Below the pieces are notes generated by a model. That model worked only from the letters and a program-made list of their open reading frames with translations, ran no database searches and had not been told where the DNA came from. This document shows, piece after piece, positions 45,701 to 54,009 of a DNA stretch of 64,000 bases (its first letter is position 1; every line of letters begins with the position of its first letter). Source of the stretch: an uncultured Oscillospiraceae bacterium. GTDB taxonomy: Bacteria > Bacillota > Clostridia > Oscillospirales > Ruminococcaceae. A program made the translations under genes and the position numbers. The stretch covers positions 1 through 64,000 of the forward strand of contig CAKSLI010000007.1 of assembly GCA_934466475.1 (NCBI GenBank), read 5' to 3'.

Positions 45701-46414
45701 TCATTCGCACTCTGCGCCGGAGATATACGCCATTGTCAGAGTTGTGAAGATGTATGCCTGAATCACTGCCGAGAACAGGTCGAAGTACAGTGATGTCACA
45801 GCCGGGATCAGTATCGCAAAGTTGCCCAGCGCGAAGTAGATGAGTCCGCCGATTACCATGCCCGCTACCATGTTGCCGAAGATACGCAGCGCCTGCGACA
45901 GCGGGTTTGCGATCTCGCCGATGATATTGAACGGGAGCATGAACGGCATAGGCTCGATGAATGCGTGGAAATATCCCTTGACCTTACCGGTCTTGGCGCG
46001 GTTGAACTGCGTCAGCACGAATGTGATGAGCGCGATGGCGCCTGTCACGGAGATGTCCGAGGTCGGGTTCTTCAGACCGAAAAGGCTCATCAGGTTATTC
46101 AGCAGCAGGAAGCACAGGAGCGCCCCGATGTACGCTGTATATCCTCTGTATTTCGGTCCCATGGTGGTATCCACCATATCCCGCACGAATGTGACTATCC
46201 ATTCAGCCGCAGCCTGACGCCGCGTCTTGGGGATTATCTCCATCTTGTGGGTGAGTATGAGCATTATCACCAGCAGGATAAGCATGACGATCCACTGGAT
46301 TATGACAGTTTCAGTGAGATTCCATGTCATCCCGAACAGCTCAAAGCTCGCTGCGATGTGTGGTCCGTTGACCGTAAATCCGCCTTCTGATGCCAAAAGC
46401 AAAGCTGCTGGCAT
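45701..46414 (-). CDS. atpB: ATP synthase a subunit
   Basis: A 237-residue membrane subunit that forms the ion half-channels next to the c ring. The conserved Arg is in LSQALRIFGNMVAG, and ending VIQAYIFTTLTMAYISGA is typical. Six membrane segments are visible. The start is the first ATG behind an AGGAGG site. Confidence 0.96.
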   Translation of the reverse strand: MPAALLLASEGGFTVNGPHIAASFELFGMTWNLTETVIIQWIVMLILLVIMLILTHKMEIIPKTRRQAAAEWIVTFVRDMVDTTMGPKYRGYTAYIGALLCFLLLNNLMSLFGLKNPTSDISVTGAIALITFVLTQFNRAKTGKVKGYFHAFIEPMPFMLPFNIIGEIANPLSQALRIFGNMVAGMVIGGLIYFALGNFAILIPAVTSLYFDLFSAVIQAYIFTTLTMAYISGAECE

Positions 46415-46452
46415 ATCGTATCAGTCCTCCTTTAGCTTAGCCCCTTTGAGGC

Positions 46453-46863
46453 TCAATAATCTTTATTACGCGGGGAGCGCGTTTCCCACAGCCCCTTCAG
46501 TGTGATGATGAGCTTCGGGAAGAACAGCGGGACTGCCGCTGTAATAAGATTCATAAATGGTGCGACACCTGCTATCGTCATGGCAAGGAAAAGTCCCAGA
46601 TACCTAAGACAATACATGGTGTTCATGTAGCTCTGGGCGGATTTCGCATTCCTGCGCAGCGCTTTTTCAGCGCTTTTGCCCATGAGCCAGAAGTTGCCCA
46701 TGCACACGAGGTTCCCCCATACGCCGCCGAGAAGCAGCGTATAATCAAAGCCCGAGGCAAAGAACAGTATCAGCAGCAGCGCAAAATACACCGCGTTCAC
46801 GACCAGGAACCACGGGAGCATACTGCGCATCTCCTGTGCGGTTATGTCGTTTTTCTCTGCCAT
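46453..46863 (-). CDS. AtpI-like membrane protein
   Basis: A 136-residue protein with four membrane helices (about 15-35, 42-60, 82-102, 105-120), placed just upstream of atpB. This is the place and size of AtpI, which helps c-ring assembly or ion supply in many operons. It lacks strong motifs, so the family call rests on topology and position. Confidence 0.75.
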   Translation of the reverse strand: MAEKNDITAQEMRSMLPWFLVVNAVYFALLLILFFASGFDYTLLLGGVWGNLVCMGNFWLMGKSAEKALRRNAKSAQSYMNTMYCLRYLGLFLAMTIAGVAPFMNLITAAVPLFFPKLIITLKGLWETRSPRNKDY

Positions 46864-46872
46864 AGCTTTACC

Positions 46873-47178
46873 TCACTTGTGCGGGTGGTGGTATTCATCG
46901 CCGTAGTCATTATCGCGCGGGTCGCTGTAATAACGGCGGTATTTGCTTTTATCGTCCTTTGCGAACAGCTTTATCATCTTCAGCAGATGATTTATAGCGC
47001 CGCTTATCATGAATACAACGCCGAGTATGATGCACAGCACCATTACCCAGTCAGGCCAGCCGAAGTATTCACACGCATAATGCCCGCCCACGATAAACAC
47101 CAGCAGCGGAGCCAGGATAACGAAAGCGAACTGGCTTGCCACTGCGTATGCGGCGAGCGGATTCTTTTTCTCGCTCAT
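46873..47178 (-). CDS. AtpZ-like membrane protein
   Basis: A 101-residue protein with two helices (about 11-32 and 40-64) and a charged, His/Tyr/Asp-rich tail. AtpZ, often paired with AtpI, has two helices and helps c-ring assembly or magnesium uptake. Its start overlaps the stop of the upstream gene by 4 bp (ATGA), which shows operon membership. Confidence 0.75.
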   Translation of the reverse strand: MSEKKNPLAAYAVASQFAFVILAPLLVFIVGGHYACEYFGWPDWVMVLCIILGVVFMISGAINHLLKMIKLFAKDDKSKYRRYYSDPRDNDYGDEYHHPHK

Positions 47179-47954
47179 TCTGCGAAGGAGCCCCTTGTGG
47201 CGAAATCATCGAGACGCCAGCCGTCATCGGTCTTCACCATGTTCATGCGAAGCACGGAATCCTTGTTCTCGTCTGTCACTCCGTTGGAGGAATCAGCGCC
47301 GTCAAGGTAAGCGGTGAGCCCGCATTTTCCATTTTCGAGGTACTCTATCGTGATAGCGCAGCTTGACCAGCTCTTGCTTTCGTCAGGAACGAAATCTGAG
47401 CTGATACCCAGCTTGTAGACCTTTTCGTACTTTGTTCCGCTTTCCGCGGTGGATTCAGCAGTGCTTTCAGAGGTAGACTCCGGCTGCTCGACACGGATGA
47501 GCTGCTCACGGTTCGCATAGACCACAAGCCCATTGCCGTCGGCGTTGGTCAGTATCTGTTCCGCGGTGTCGGCTGTGTAAACGGCGCGCACAGCGTCCTC
47601 TATCTGCTCAAGCGAGGTGTAATCCGTGCTGTTGACCGTGTAATATCCGTCTTCGGGGAGGTTGCCGTAGGGCTCGTCCTCATGGTGGAGACCCTCGGTC
47701 ACGAACAGCCTGAGTATCTCGTGGCTGTCGTTGAGCAGGTCGTGAGCGGCATACTCGCATTCCTCGCGGTATTCCGGTGTGAGGTATGAAGTATCGCTGA
47801 CCGTGCTGCTGACGGATCCGCCGCTGTTCTGCGGCTGAGAGGGCTTCTGCGTCAGCATCATAACAACTGCCGCGATCGCAAGCGCTGCCGCAGCTGCGGC
47901 GACTATCACAGTCGCTATAAGAGGAATATTGGTACTTTTTTTATTATTGCTCAT
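47175..47954 (-). CDS. Membrane-anchored extracellular protein, possibly IseA-like
   Basis: A 259-residue protein: one N-terminal membrane helix (about 11-35), then an extracellular part. The segment YYTVNSTDYTSLEQIEDAVR and nearby YTADTAEQIL recall the IseA (YoeB) family of cell-wall endopeptidase inhibitors, but I hold this loosely. A Ser/Thr/Glu linker (TSESTAESTAES) splits the chain. It is the first gene of the ATP synthase transcript, right after the promoter, and its link to ATP synthesis is unclear. Confidence 0.6.
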   Translation of the reverse strand: MSNNKKSTNIPLIATVIVAAAAAALAIAAVVMMLTQKPSQPQNSGGSVSSTVSDTSYLTPEYREECEYAAHDLLNDSHEILRLFVTEGLHHEDEPYGNLPEDGYYTVNSTDYTSLEQIEDAVRAVYTADTAEQILTNADGNGLVVYANREQLIRVEQPESTSESTAESTAESGTKYEKVYKLGISSDFVPDESKSWSSCAITIEYLENGKCGLTAYLDGADSSNGVTDENKDSVLRMNMVKTDDGWRLDDFATRGSFAE

Positions 47955-48055
47955 CAGGTGCTGCCTTTCATTGGAAGTCTGCCATATATAAATCGTCTGC
48001 GAAGCCGCTGCTTTCGCAGAAAAAAAGTAAGGTCTATATCATTCCCTATTTTATT

Positions 48056-48084
48056 ATGATACTATAAAACCGCGTTTTTGTCAA
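48056..48084 (-). promoter_or_regulatory. Promoter of the ATP synthase operon
   Basis: Minus strand TTGACA (48079-48084), 17-bp spacer, TATCAT (48056-48061). A hairpin (TCTGCGAA/TTCGCAGA, 47996-48021) lies in the leader. Confidence 0.88.
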
Positions 48085-48182
48085 TAGCACATTCGGGTAA
48101 ATAGTTATTTATTACCCGAAATATGGACAAAATATGACTTTACGCAACGGCGTTTATAGTAGTTTTTCACAAATAAACGGGC

Positions 48183-48248
48183 AAAAATGCAGCGGCTGAG
48201 CGTCTTCCGACCGGTAAATCAAACCAGGTCAGTCCATGCAGCCGCTGT
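48183..48248 (-). terminator. Terminator of the housekeeping operon
   Basis: Outer stem CAGCGGCTG (minus strand) with a branched inner stem (CTGACC/GGTCGG), then ATTTTTG. It follows the cyclophilin gene. Confidence 0.6.
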
Positions 48249-48253
48249 GATGA

Positions 48254-48727
48254 TCAATCCTCGATGTAAACGCGCTTCATTCTGCAGTCGTTGAGGGGTC
48301 TGTCGCTGAAATCGGTCTTTACGTTTGCAATCTCGTCAACTGTGTCCATGCCCTCGACAACTCTGCCGAACGCCGCGTACTGACCGTCAAGGAAGAAGGA
48401 ATCCTTATGCACGATAAAGAACTGCGAGCTTGCAGAGTTCGGATTCTGCGCCCTTGCCATGGAGATGACTCCGCGCTCGTGGCGGAGGTCGTTGGGCACG
48501 CCGTTCATCAGGAACTCACCCTTGATCTTGTCCTTTGCGCCGCCCATGCCTGTGCCCTGGGGGTCGCCGCCCTGTATCATAAAGTCCTTGATGACGCGGT
48601 GGAAGATAAGCCCGTCATAGAAGCCGTCCTTTACCAGCTTTGTGAAGTTCTCAACTGTAATGGGCGCCTTTTCAGGGTAAAGCTCCAGCTTTATCTTTCC
48701 GCCGTTTTCCATTTCGATTACTACCAT
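48254..48727 (-). CDS. Cyclophilin-type peptidyl-prolyl isomerase
   Basis: A 157-residue cytoplasmic isomerase that speeds proline turns during folding. The active-site signature FHRVIKDFMIQGGDPQGTG (about 40-58) contains the catalytic Arg, and SQFFIVHKDS and QYAAFGRVVEGMD follow. There is no signal peptide. It is the last gene of a long minus-strand cluster, 11 bp after the HD-GYP gene. Confidence 0.95.
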   Translation of the reverse strand: MVVIEMENGGKIKLELYPEKAPITVENFTKLVKDGFYDGLIFHRVIKDFMIQGGDPQGTGMGGAKDKIKGEFLMNGVPNDLRHERGVISMARAQNPNSASSQFFIVHKDSFFLDGQYAAFGRVVEGMDTVDEIANVKTDFSDRPLNDCRMKRVYIED

Positions 48728-48738
48728 TTTATTTCTCC

Positions 48739-49866
48739 TTATATTTTGTAATTTCCGTTGTAGATACCGGTTATCATCAGCGACAGGAAGCGGAAATCGC
48801 TGCCGAGGTCTATCTCCTCGCCGGAGCTGCTCTCGTCATGTATTCTCACAACGGGTCTGAGCACGTTTGAATTATGTCCGATGACAACGCCGTGCCTGCC
48901 GTCCGACAGCGACACAACCGTTCCCACGGGATAAGGGTTGAACGACCTTAAAAATGCAGACGCCACATCGAAATCGAAGTGTATTCCGCAGCCGCCGAGT
49001 ATGTATTCCTCCGTTTCAGCCACTGACCACGGCTTGCGGTAGGGGCGGTTGGAGGTCAGCGCGTCGAATACGTCCGCAACGGTGATTATCCTTGCAATGA
49101 GCGGTATCTTCTTCCCTGCAATGCCGGTAGGATAGCCGCTTCCATCGAATTTCTCCTGGTGGAACAGCACTCCCGCCAGGATATTCGCGCTGTATCCGCC
49201 GGTGCGCTTGAGTATCTGATAGCCGATGAGCGGATGCTGCTTTATCTTGTCGAATTCCTCGTTGGTGAGTTTGCCGGGCTTCGCGATTATCTCGTGGTCG
49301 ATGTTGGATTTCCCGATGTCGTGGAGCAGCGCCGCAACTATGACCTCGCGGATATCATCCTGAGAAAGATGAAGCTCGTTCGCGATACCGGTCGAGAGCA
49401 TTGATACGCGCAGGCAGTGCTTGTAGGTGTAGTCGTCGTAATTCTGAAGCGCTATCATCTGGTTTCCGAGGTATGTCGAGTCATTGCCGATATCCACCAG
49501 GATATCATCGGCTATGCTGTTGACCTGCTCGACTGCGTGCTTTGACAGCTCGCGTATCTCTCCGTTGTTGTCGAATACCTCGCTCAGCTCGTTCAGAGCC
49601 TTTCCGATGTGCTGATTCTTGATGAGCTCCGCCGCCTTTTCATCGGAAAAGGGCTCGTCAGGGATCGCCGGAGCCGGTTCAGCGACGTCATCGCCGCCCT
49701 TGATGGTGATGTTCTTTATTCCCTTGCTCTTCAGCAGGCTGATCATGTCGCGGGTCATGTAGGTGCCCTTCATGAGAAGCACCTTATAATCCTTTGCAGA
49801 TGTGGAGGCAACGTCTTTTGCGACCACCATGCCCTCGGTGACGTTATCTATCGGAACGATCAACAT
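48739..49866 (-). CDS. HD-GYP c-di-GMP phosphodiesterase
   Basis: A 375-residue protein. Residues about 1-60 form a DUF3391-like start (VPIDNVTEGMVVAKDV); the HD-GYP domain (about 125-320) has HDIGKSNIDHEIIAKPG, HQEKFDGSGYPTGIAGKKIP and the downstream RIITVADVFDALTSNRPYRK. The metal-binding residues are in place, so it should break c-di-GMP to pGpG or GMP. It adds to three other c-di-GMP proteins in this window. Confidence 0.93.
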   Translation of the reverse strand: MLIVPIDNVTEGMVVAKDVASTSAKDYKVLLMKGTYMTRDMISLLKSKGIKNITIKGGDDVAEPAPAIPDEPFSDEKAAELIKNQHIGKALNELSEVFDNNGEIRELSKHAVEQVNSIADDILVDIGNDSTYLGNQMIALQNYDDYTYKHCLRVSMLSTGIANELHLSQDDIREVIVAALLHDIGKSNIDHEIIAKPGKLTNEEFDKIKQHPLIGYQILKRTGGYSANILAGVLFHQEKFDGSGYPTGIAGKKIPLIARIITVADVFDALTSNRPYRKPWSVAETEEYILGGCGIHFDFDVASAFLRSFNPYPVGTVVSLSDGRHGVVIGHNSNVLRPVVRIHDESSSGEEIDLGSDFRFLSLMITGIYNGNYKI

Positions 49867-49903
49867 ATCATCATCTCCCAGTGACCAGAATCAGCCGGAG
49901 CCG

Positions 49904-50809
49904 TCAGCTCCAGAGCGGTGAGGAATATACCCCTGAAGCTATGCAGCCTTTCAGGGTTTCCCGGGCGGCGGCAACGTCCGCCTCGTAGGTTATGCCGAAC
50001 CATCTGCTGTCGGTGGTAAGGTTCATCACGCCGAAGCCGCTTCCGTGTATCTCGCCGTCAACGGCGTCCGCAATGGTGAGCTCCGCTTTCGGCTCGTCCG
50101 CCGGGAGCTTCTCCAGAAACGCCGAAAGCTGCCGTGTGAGCCGCGGCATGAACTCCGCTCCGAAGCCCCACATGCTCATAGAGACCGTATCCTCAAGGCT
50201 GAGTATCTTCTTTTCGCCGCCGAATGTTCCTGATACTACGCCGTTTTCGTCCCTGCCTATCGCCTTGGTCTCCTCAACGCTGGTGAGGAGTCCGCCTGCG
50301 TCCGTCTTGCATACGCCGCGGTTCACCGTGCCGAAATCAGACAGCGTGTTCTTCAGCATGAATCCCACCGAGCAGGCGTCCGCGGTGAAATCTCCGAGGA
50401 ATCCCCCCAGCTTCATAAACGCGTCCCTGCCGTAGAAATCATCGGCGTTCACTATCGCAAACGGACCGTCAAGGACGTCACGGCAGCACCAGAGCGCCTG
50501 TGCAGTGCCCCACGGCTTCGTTCTGCCGGGGAAATCCCCGGAGCGCACCGGAAGCTGATCCGGCGACTGGAAAACATAATCCGTCTTAATGCGCTTTTCT
50601 ACACGCGCGCCTATGGTGGATCTGAACAGATCCTCGATATCCCTGCGGATAATGAAGACCGCCCTGTCGAATCCCGCCTGCAAAGCGTCATAAACCGAAT
50701 AGTCTATAAGGAGCTCGCCCTCGGGTCCGAGAGGTTCGAGCTGCTTTATCCTTGTTCCGAAGCGCGTACCCATTCCCGCCGCAAGAACTACAAGTGTCCT
50801 GTTTGCCAT
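49904..50809 (-). CDS. Sugar nucleotidyltransferase family protein
   Basis: A 301-residue enzyme of the NTP-transferase fold. LVVLAAGMGTRFG (residues 6-18) binds the nucleotide, and FAIVNADDFYG holds the metal-binding Asp. It joins NTP with a sugar phosphate or a similar compound; the exact sugar cannot be told. It lies between the acetyltransferase and HD-GYP genes, in the same direction. Confidence 0.82.
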   Translation of the reverse strand: MANRTLVVLAAGMGTRFGTRIKQLEPLGPEGELLIDYSVYDALQAGFDRAVFIIRRDIEDLFRSTIGARVEKRIKTDYVFQSPDQLPVRSGDFPGRTKPWGTAQALWCCRDVLDGPFAIVNADDFYGRDAFMKLGGFLGDFTADACSVGFMLKNTLSDFGTVNRGVCKTDAGGLLTSVEETKAIGRDENGVVSGTFGGEKKILSLEDTVSMSMWGFGAEFMPRLTRQLSAFLEKLPADEPKAELTIADAVDGEIHGSGFGVMNLTTDSRWFGITYEADVAAARETLKGCIASGVYSSPLWS

Positions 50810-50831
50810 AACTGCCCCCTTTGCATTTCTG

Positions 50832-51329
50832 TCATTGTTTTGTATTACGAGTCAGCACATAACGAAGGTCCGTGACCTCGGTATCCCCGACCTGGCACAG
50901 AAGCGTGTCGGAGGTGCAGACGAATCCGTATTTTTCATACAGCCGCCGGGCCCTGACGTTTGTGTCCAGAGCCCAGAGATATATCCGGCAGAAGCCCTGC
51001 TGTTCCAGCCATTTCACTGAATTGTCCAGCAGCGCCGTGCCGAAGCCTTTTCCCCAGTATTCCGGCAGGACGTACAGCGTGTGTACCTCGCCCCAGCCGG
51101 GCATTCTTTCGTCCTCCGCCGGACGTGCGCAGGAGTGCCCTGCAACGACTCCGTTCTCTGTCAGGACGAAGCTGCCGGGAAGCCCCGCGAACCTGTCCCG
51201 CCAGCGCTCCGGCGACAGCAGGTCAAGGTAATACTGCGGGAGCAGTCCCTTGTAGCCCGCCTGCCAGCTCCTTACATAGAGCCGTGACACCTCGTCGGCG
51301 TCACGCGGCTCCATGCGGCGGATGTTCAT
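50832..51329 (-). CDS. GNAT-family N-acetyltransferase
   Basis: A 165-residue acetyl-CoA-dependent transferase. MEPRDADEVSRLYVRSWQAGY is split over the start, and the acetyl-CoA loop is LPEYWGKGFGTALL (about 89-102). NVRARRLYEKYGF completes the fold. Its start codon overlaps the valS stop by one base (TAATG), so translation is coupled. The substrate is unknown. Confidence 0.9.
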   Translation of the reverse strand: MNIRRMEPRDADEVSRLYVRSWQAGYKGLLPQYYLDLLSPERWRDRFAGLPGSFVLTENGVVAGHSCARPAEDERMPGWGEVHTLYVLPEYWGKGFGTALLDNSVKWLEQQGFCRIYLWALDTNVRARRLYEKYGFVCTSDTLLCQVGDTEVTDLRYVLTRNTKQ

Positions 51330-53962
51330 TACTTCAGCCCCTCGATGGAAGCGTTGATCTTTGCCAGCTTTTCCTCGGCCTTGGCGAGCTTTGCGCGCTC
51401 GTTTTCGATCTGCTGCGCGGGCGCCTTTGCGAGGAATCCCGGATTGTTCAGCTTCTTGGAAAGGAACTCTATGTCCTTTTCAGCGGCCTTCTTTTCCTTG
51501 TCGAGGCGTGCGAGCTCCTTTTCCTTGTCGACCAGCTCGCCCATAGGCATGAATACGCGGGCGGAATCGGTGACAACAGTCATCATGCCCTCGGTGGAAT
51601 CAGCCTTTTCGGTTACCGTGAATTCGCCTGCGCCCGCCAGCTTCTCGAAGAATCTGCGGCAGTCGCTGAACAGCGCGGTGAACTGGGTCTCAACGGTCAT
51701 CGTTACCTTCTTTGACGGAGGAACATTGAGCTCGTTGCGCTGTACGCGGACAGCCTTGATCGTGTTCACGATGCGGGAGAACTCCTCGGCAGCCTCGCCG
51801 AAGTGCAGCTTCTCATCGTATTCGCACCACTTTGCGGTCATAATGCTCTCGCACTCGGTGCCGGGCATGCTGCTCCATATCTCCTCGGTGATGAACGGCA
51901 TGAACGGATGCAGCAGCTTCAGGATACCCTGCATGATGTATACAAGGACGTTCTGCGCCGCGAGAGCATTCTCGCCGCCCTCGGCGATACGCGGCTTTGT
52001 GAGCTCGATATACCAGTCGCAGAATACGTCCCATATAAAGTCCGTGAGGTTCTGAACGGCAACGCCCAGCTCGAACGCCTCAAGGTTTGAGGTAACGTTC
52101 TTTACAACGTCGTTGTAAAGGCTGAGCACCCACTTGTCCTCGATGGGGAGGTTCTCGGGGAGCACCGGTGTTCCGAAGTCCTCGGGAAGGTTCATCAGGA
52201 TATATCTGGAGGCGTTCCAGAGCTTGTTTGCAAAGTTTCTGGAATTTGTTACCTTGGTCTCAGTCCAGCGCATATCGTTTCCGGGAGCGTTTCCGGTAAC
52301 GAGTGTGAGACGGAGCGCGTCCGCGCCGTACTTGTCGATGATCTCCAGCGGGTCAACGCCGTTGCCGAGGGACTTGGACATCTTGCGTCCCTGCTCGTCC
52401 CTTACCAGACCGTGGATAAGGACGTCCTTGAACGGCTTAACGCCTGTGTGCTCCAGACCGGAGAATATCATTCTTGCTACCCAGAACGGAATGATGTCGT
52501 AGCCGGTGACCAGCGTGGAGGTCGGATAGAAGTAATCCATCTCAGGGGTCTTGTCAGGCCAGCCGAGAGTTGAGAACGGCCACAGCGCAGAGCTGAACCA
52601 TGTATCAAGCGTATCCTCGTCCTGCTTTACGGGAGCGCCGCACTCCGGGCACTTCTCAAGCGGGTCAAGTGAGATCGCGGTGTGCTTGCAGGAGGGATTC
52701 TGGCAGTAATACGCCGGGATCCTGTGACCCCACCAGAGCTGTCTGGAAATGCACCAGTCGCGGATATTCTCCATCCAGTAGAGATAGCCGTTTTCAAAGC
52801 GCTTCGGAATAAAACGGAGCTCTCCGGACTTAACAACATCAATAGCGGGCTTTGCGAGCTCCTTCATGGAAACGAACCACTGGAGGGACGCTCTCGGCTC
52901 GACTGTGGTGCCGCAGCGCTGGCAGCAGCCAACGTTATGCTTGTGGGGCTCCACCTTTACGAGAAGGCCCTGCGCCTCGAGGTCGGCTACCATCTGCTTT
53001 CTTGCCTCGTAGCGGTCCATGCCGGCGTACTTGCCGCCAACATCTGTGCTGATCGTTGCGTCGTCGTTCATCATGGAGATAACGGGCAGGTCGTGGCGCT
53101 GACCTACCATGAAGTCGTTTGGGTCGTGCGCGGGGGTTATCTTAACAACGCCGGTACCGAATTCTACGTCAACGTACTCATCGGCGATAACGGGGATCTC
53201 GCGGTCTGTCAGCGGAAGCTTCACCATCTTGCCAACGATGTCCTTATAGCGGTCGTCGTTCGGGTTTACCGCAAGCGCGGAGTCGCCGAGCAGCGTTTCC
53301 GGACGCGTGGTTGCGATCTCTACGAAGCCGGAACCGTCAGCCAGCGGGTAGTTGATGTGCCAGAAGAATCCGTCCTGCTCCTCGTACTCGCACTCGATAT
53401 CAGAAATGGAGGTCTTGCAGTTAGGACACCAGTTTATCATTCTTACGCCGTGGTAGATGAGCCCCTTGTTGTAGAGGTCCATGAACACCTTCTGAACGGC
53501 TCTGGAGCAGCCCTCGTCGAGCGTAAAGCGCTCACGCTCCCAGTCGCAGGAGCTTCCGAGCTTCTTGAGCTGCTGTACGATGCGTCCGCCGTAAACGCGC
53601 TTCCAGTCCCATGCGCGCTTGAGGAATTCCTCGCGGCCTATCTGCTCCTTGGTGAGCCCCTCCTCCTTCATCTTGCCGACTATCTTAGCCTCGGTAGCGA
53701 TGGAAGCGTGGTCGGTGCCCGGGAGCCACAGCGCGGAGTAGCCCTGCATTCTTCTCCAGCGGATAAGGATATCCTGGAGGGTGTTGTCCAGTGCGTGTCC
53801 CATGTGGAGCTGTCCGGTGATGTTGGGCGGCGGGATAACGATCGTATACGGCTTCTTCTTGGGGTCTATCTCAGCATGGAAATAGCCCTTTTCCTCCCAG
53901 TTATGATAGATACGATCCTCGAATTCCTTCGGGGCGTATGTCTTTGCAAGTTCCTTTCTCAT
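51329..53962 (-). CDS. valS: Valyl-tRNA synthetase
   Basis: An 877-residue class I synthetase that loads valine on tRNA-Val. The HIGH-type motif is PPPNITGQLHMGHALDN (about 46-62), the KMSKS motif is GRKMSKSLGNG (about 521-531), and the editing domain and C-terminal coiled coil (about 810-875) are present. A zinc-type CCQRCG and CPECG lie in the insertions. I see no T-box leader in the 47 bp before it. Confidence 0.98.
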   Translation of the reverse strand: MRKELAKTYAPKEFEDRIYHNWEEKGYFHAEIDPKKKPYTIVIPPPNITGQLHMGHALDNTLQDILIRWRRMQGYSALWLPGTDHASIATEAKIVGKMKEEGLTKEQIGREEFLKRAWDWKRVYGGRIVQQLKKLGSSCDWERERFTLDEGCSRAVQKVFMDLYNKGLIYHGVRMINWCPNCKTSISDIECEYEEQDGFFWHINYPLADGSGFVEIATTRPETLLGDSALAVNPNDDRYKDIVGKMVKLPLTDREIPVIADEYVDVEFGTGVVKITPAHDPNDFMVGQRHDLPVISMMNDDATISTDVGGKYAGMDRYEARKQMVADLEAQGLLVKVEPHKHNVGCCQRCGTTVEPRASLQWFVSMKELAKPAIDVVKSGELRFIPKRFENGYLYWMENIRDWCISRQLWWGHRIPAYYCQNPSCKHTAISLDPLEKCPECGAPVKQDEDTLDTWFSSALWPFSTLGWPDKTPEMDYFYPTSTLVTGYDIIPFWVARMIFSGLEHTGVKPFKDVLIHGLVRDEQGRKMSKSLGNGVDPLEIIDKYGADALRLTLVTGNAPGNDMRWTETKVTNSRNFANKLWNASRYILMNLPEDFGTPVLPENLPIEDKWVLSLYNDVVKNVTSNLEAFELGVAVQNLTDFIWDVFCDWYIELTKPRIAEGGENALAAQNVLVYIMQGILKLLHPFMPFITEEIWSSMPGTECESIMTAKWCEYDEKLHFGEAAEEFSRIVNTIKAVRVQRNELNVPPSKKVTMTVETQFTALFSDCRRFFEKLAGAGEFTVTEKADSTEGMMTVVTDSARVFMPMGELVDKEKELARLDKEKKAAEKDIEFLSKKLNNPGFLAKAPAQQIENERAKLAKAEEKLAKINASIEGLK

Positions 53963-54009
53963 TGCAATGGTGTCCTTTCGTTTATGTTTTCTATGTTTAC
54001 GCTTCTGCG

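Noticed and set aside
51329..54009. A T-box leader for valS
   Set aside because: Only 47 bp separate valS from rqcH, and no specifier loop or T-box sequence is present.
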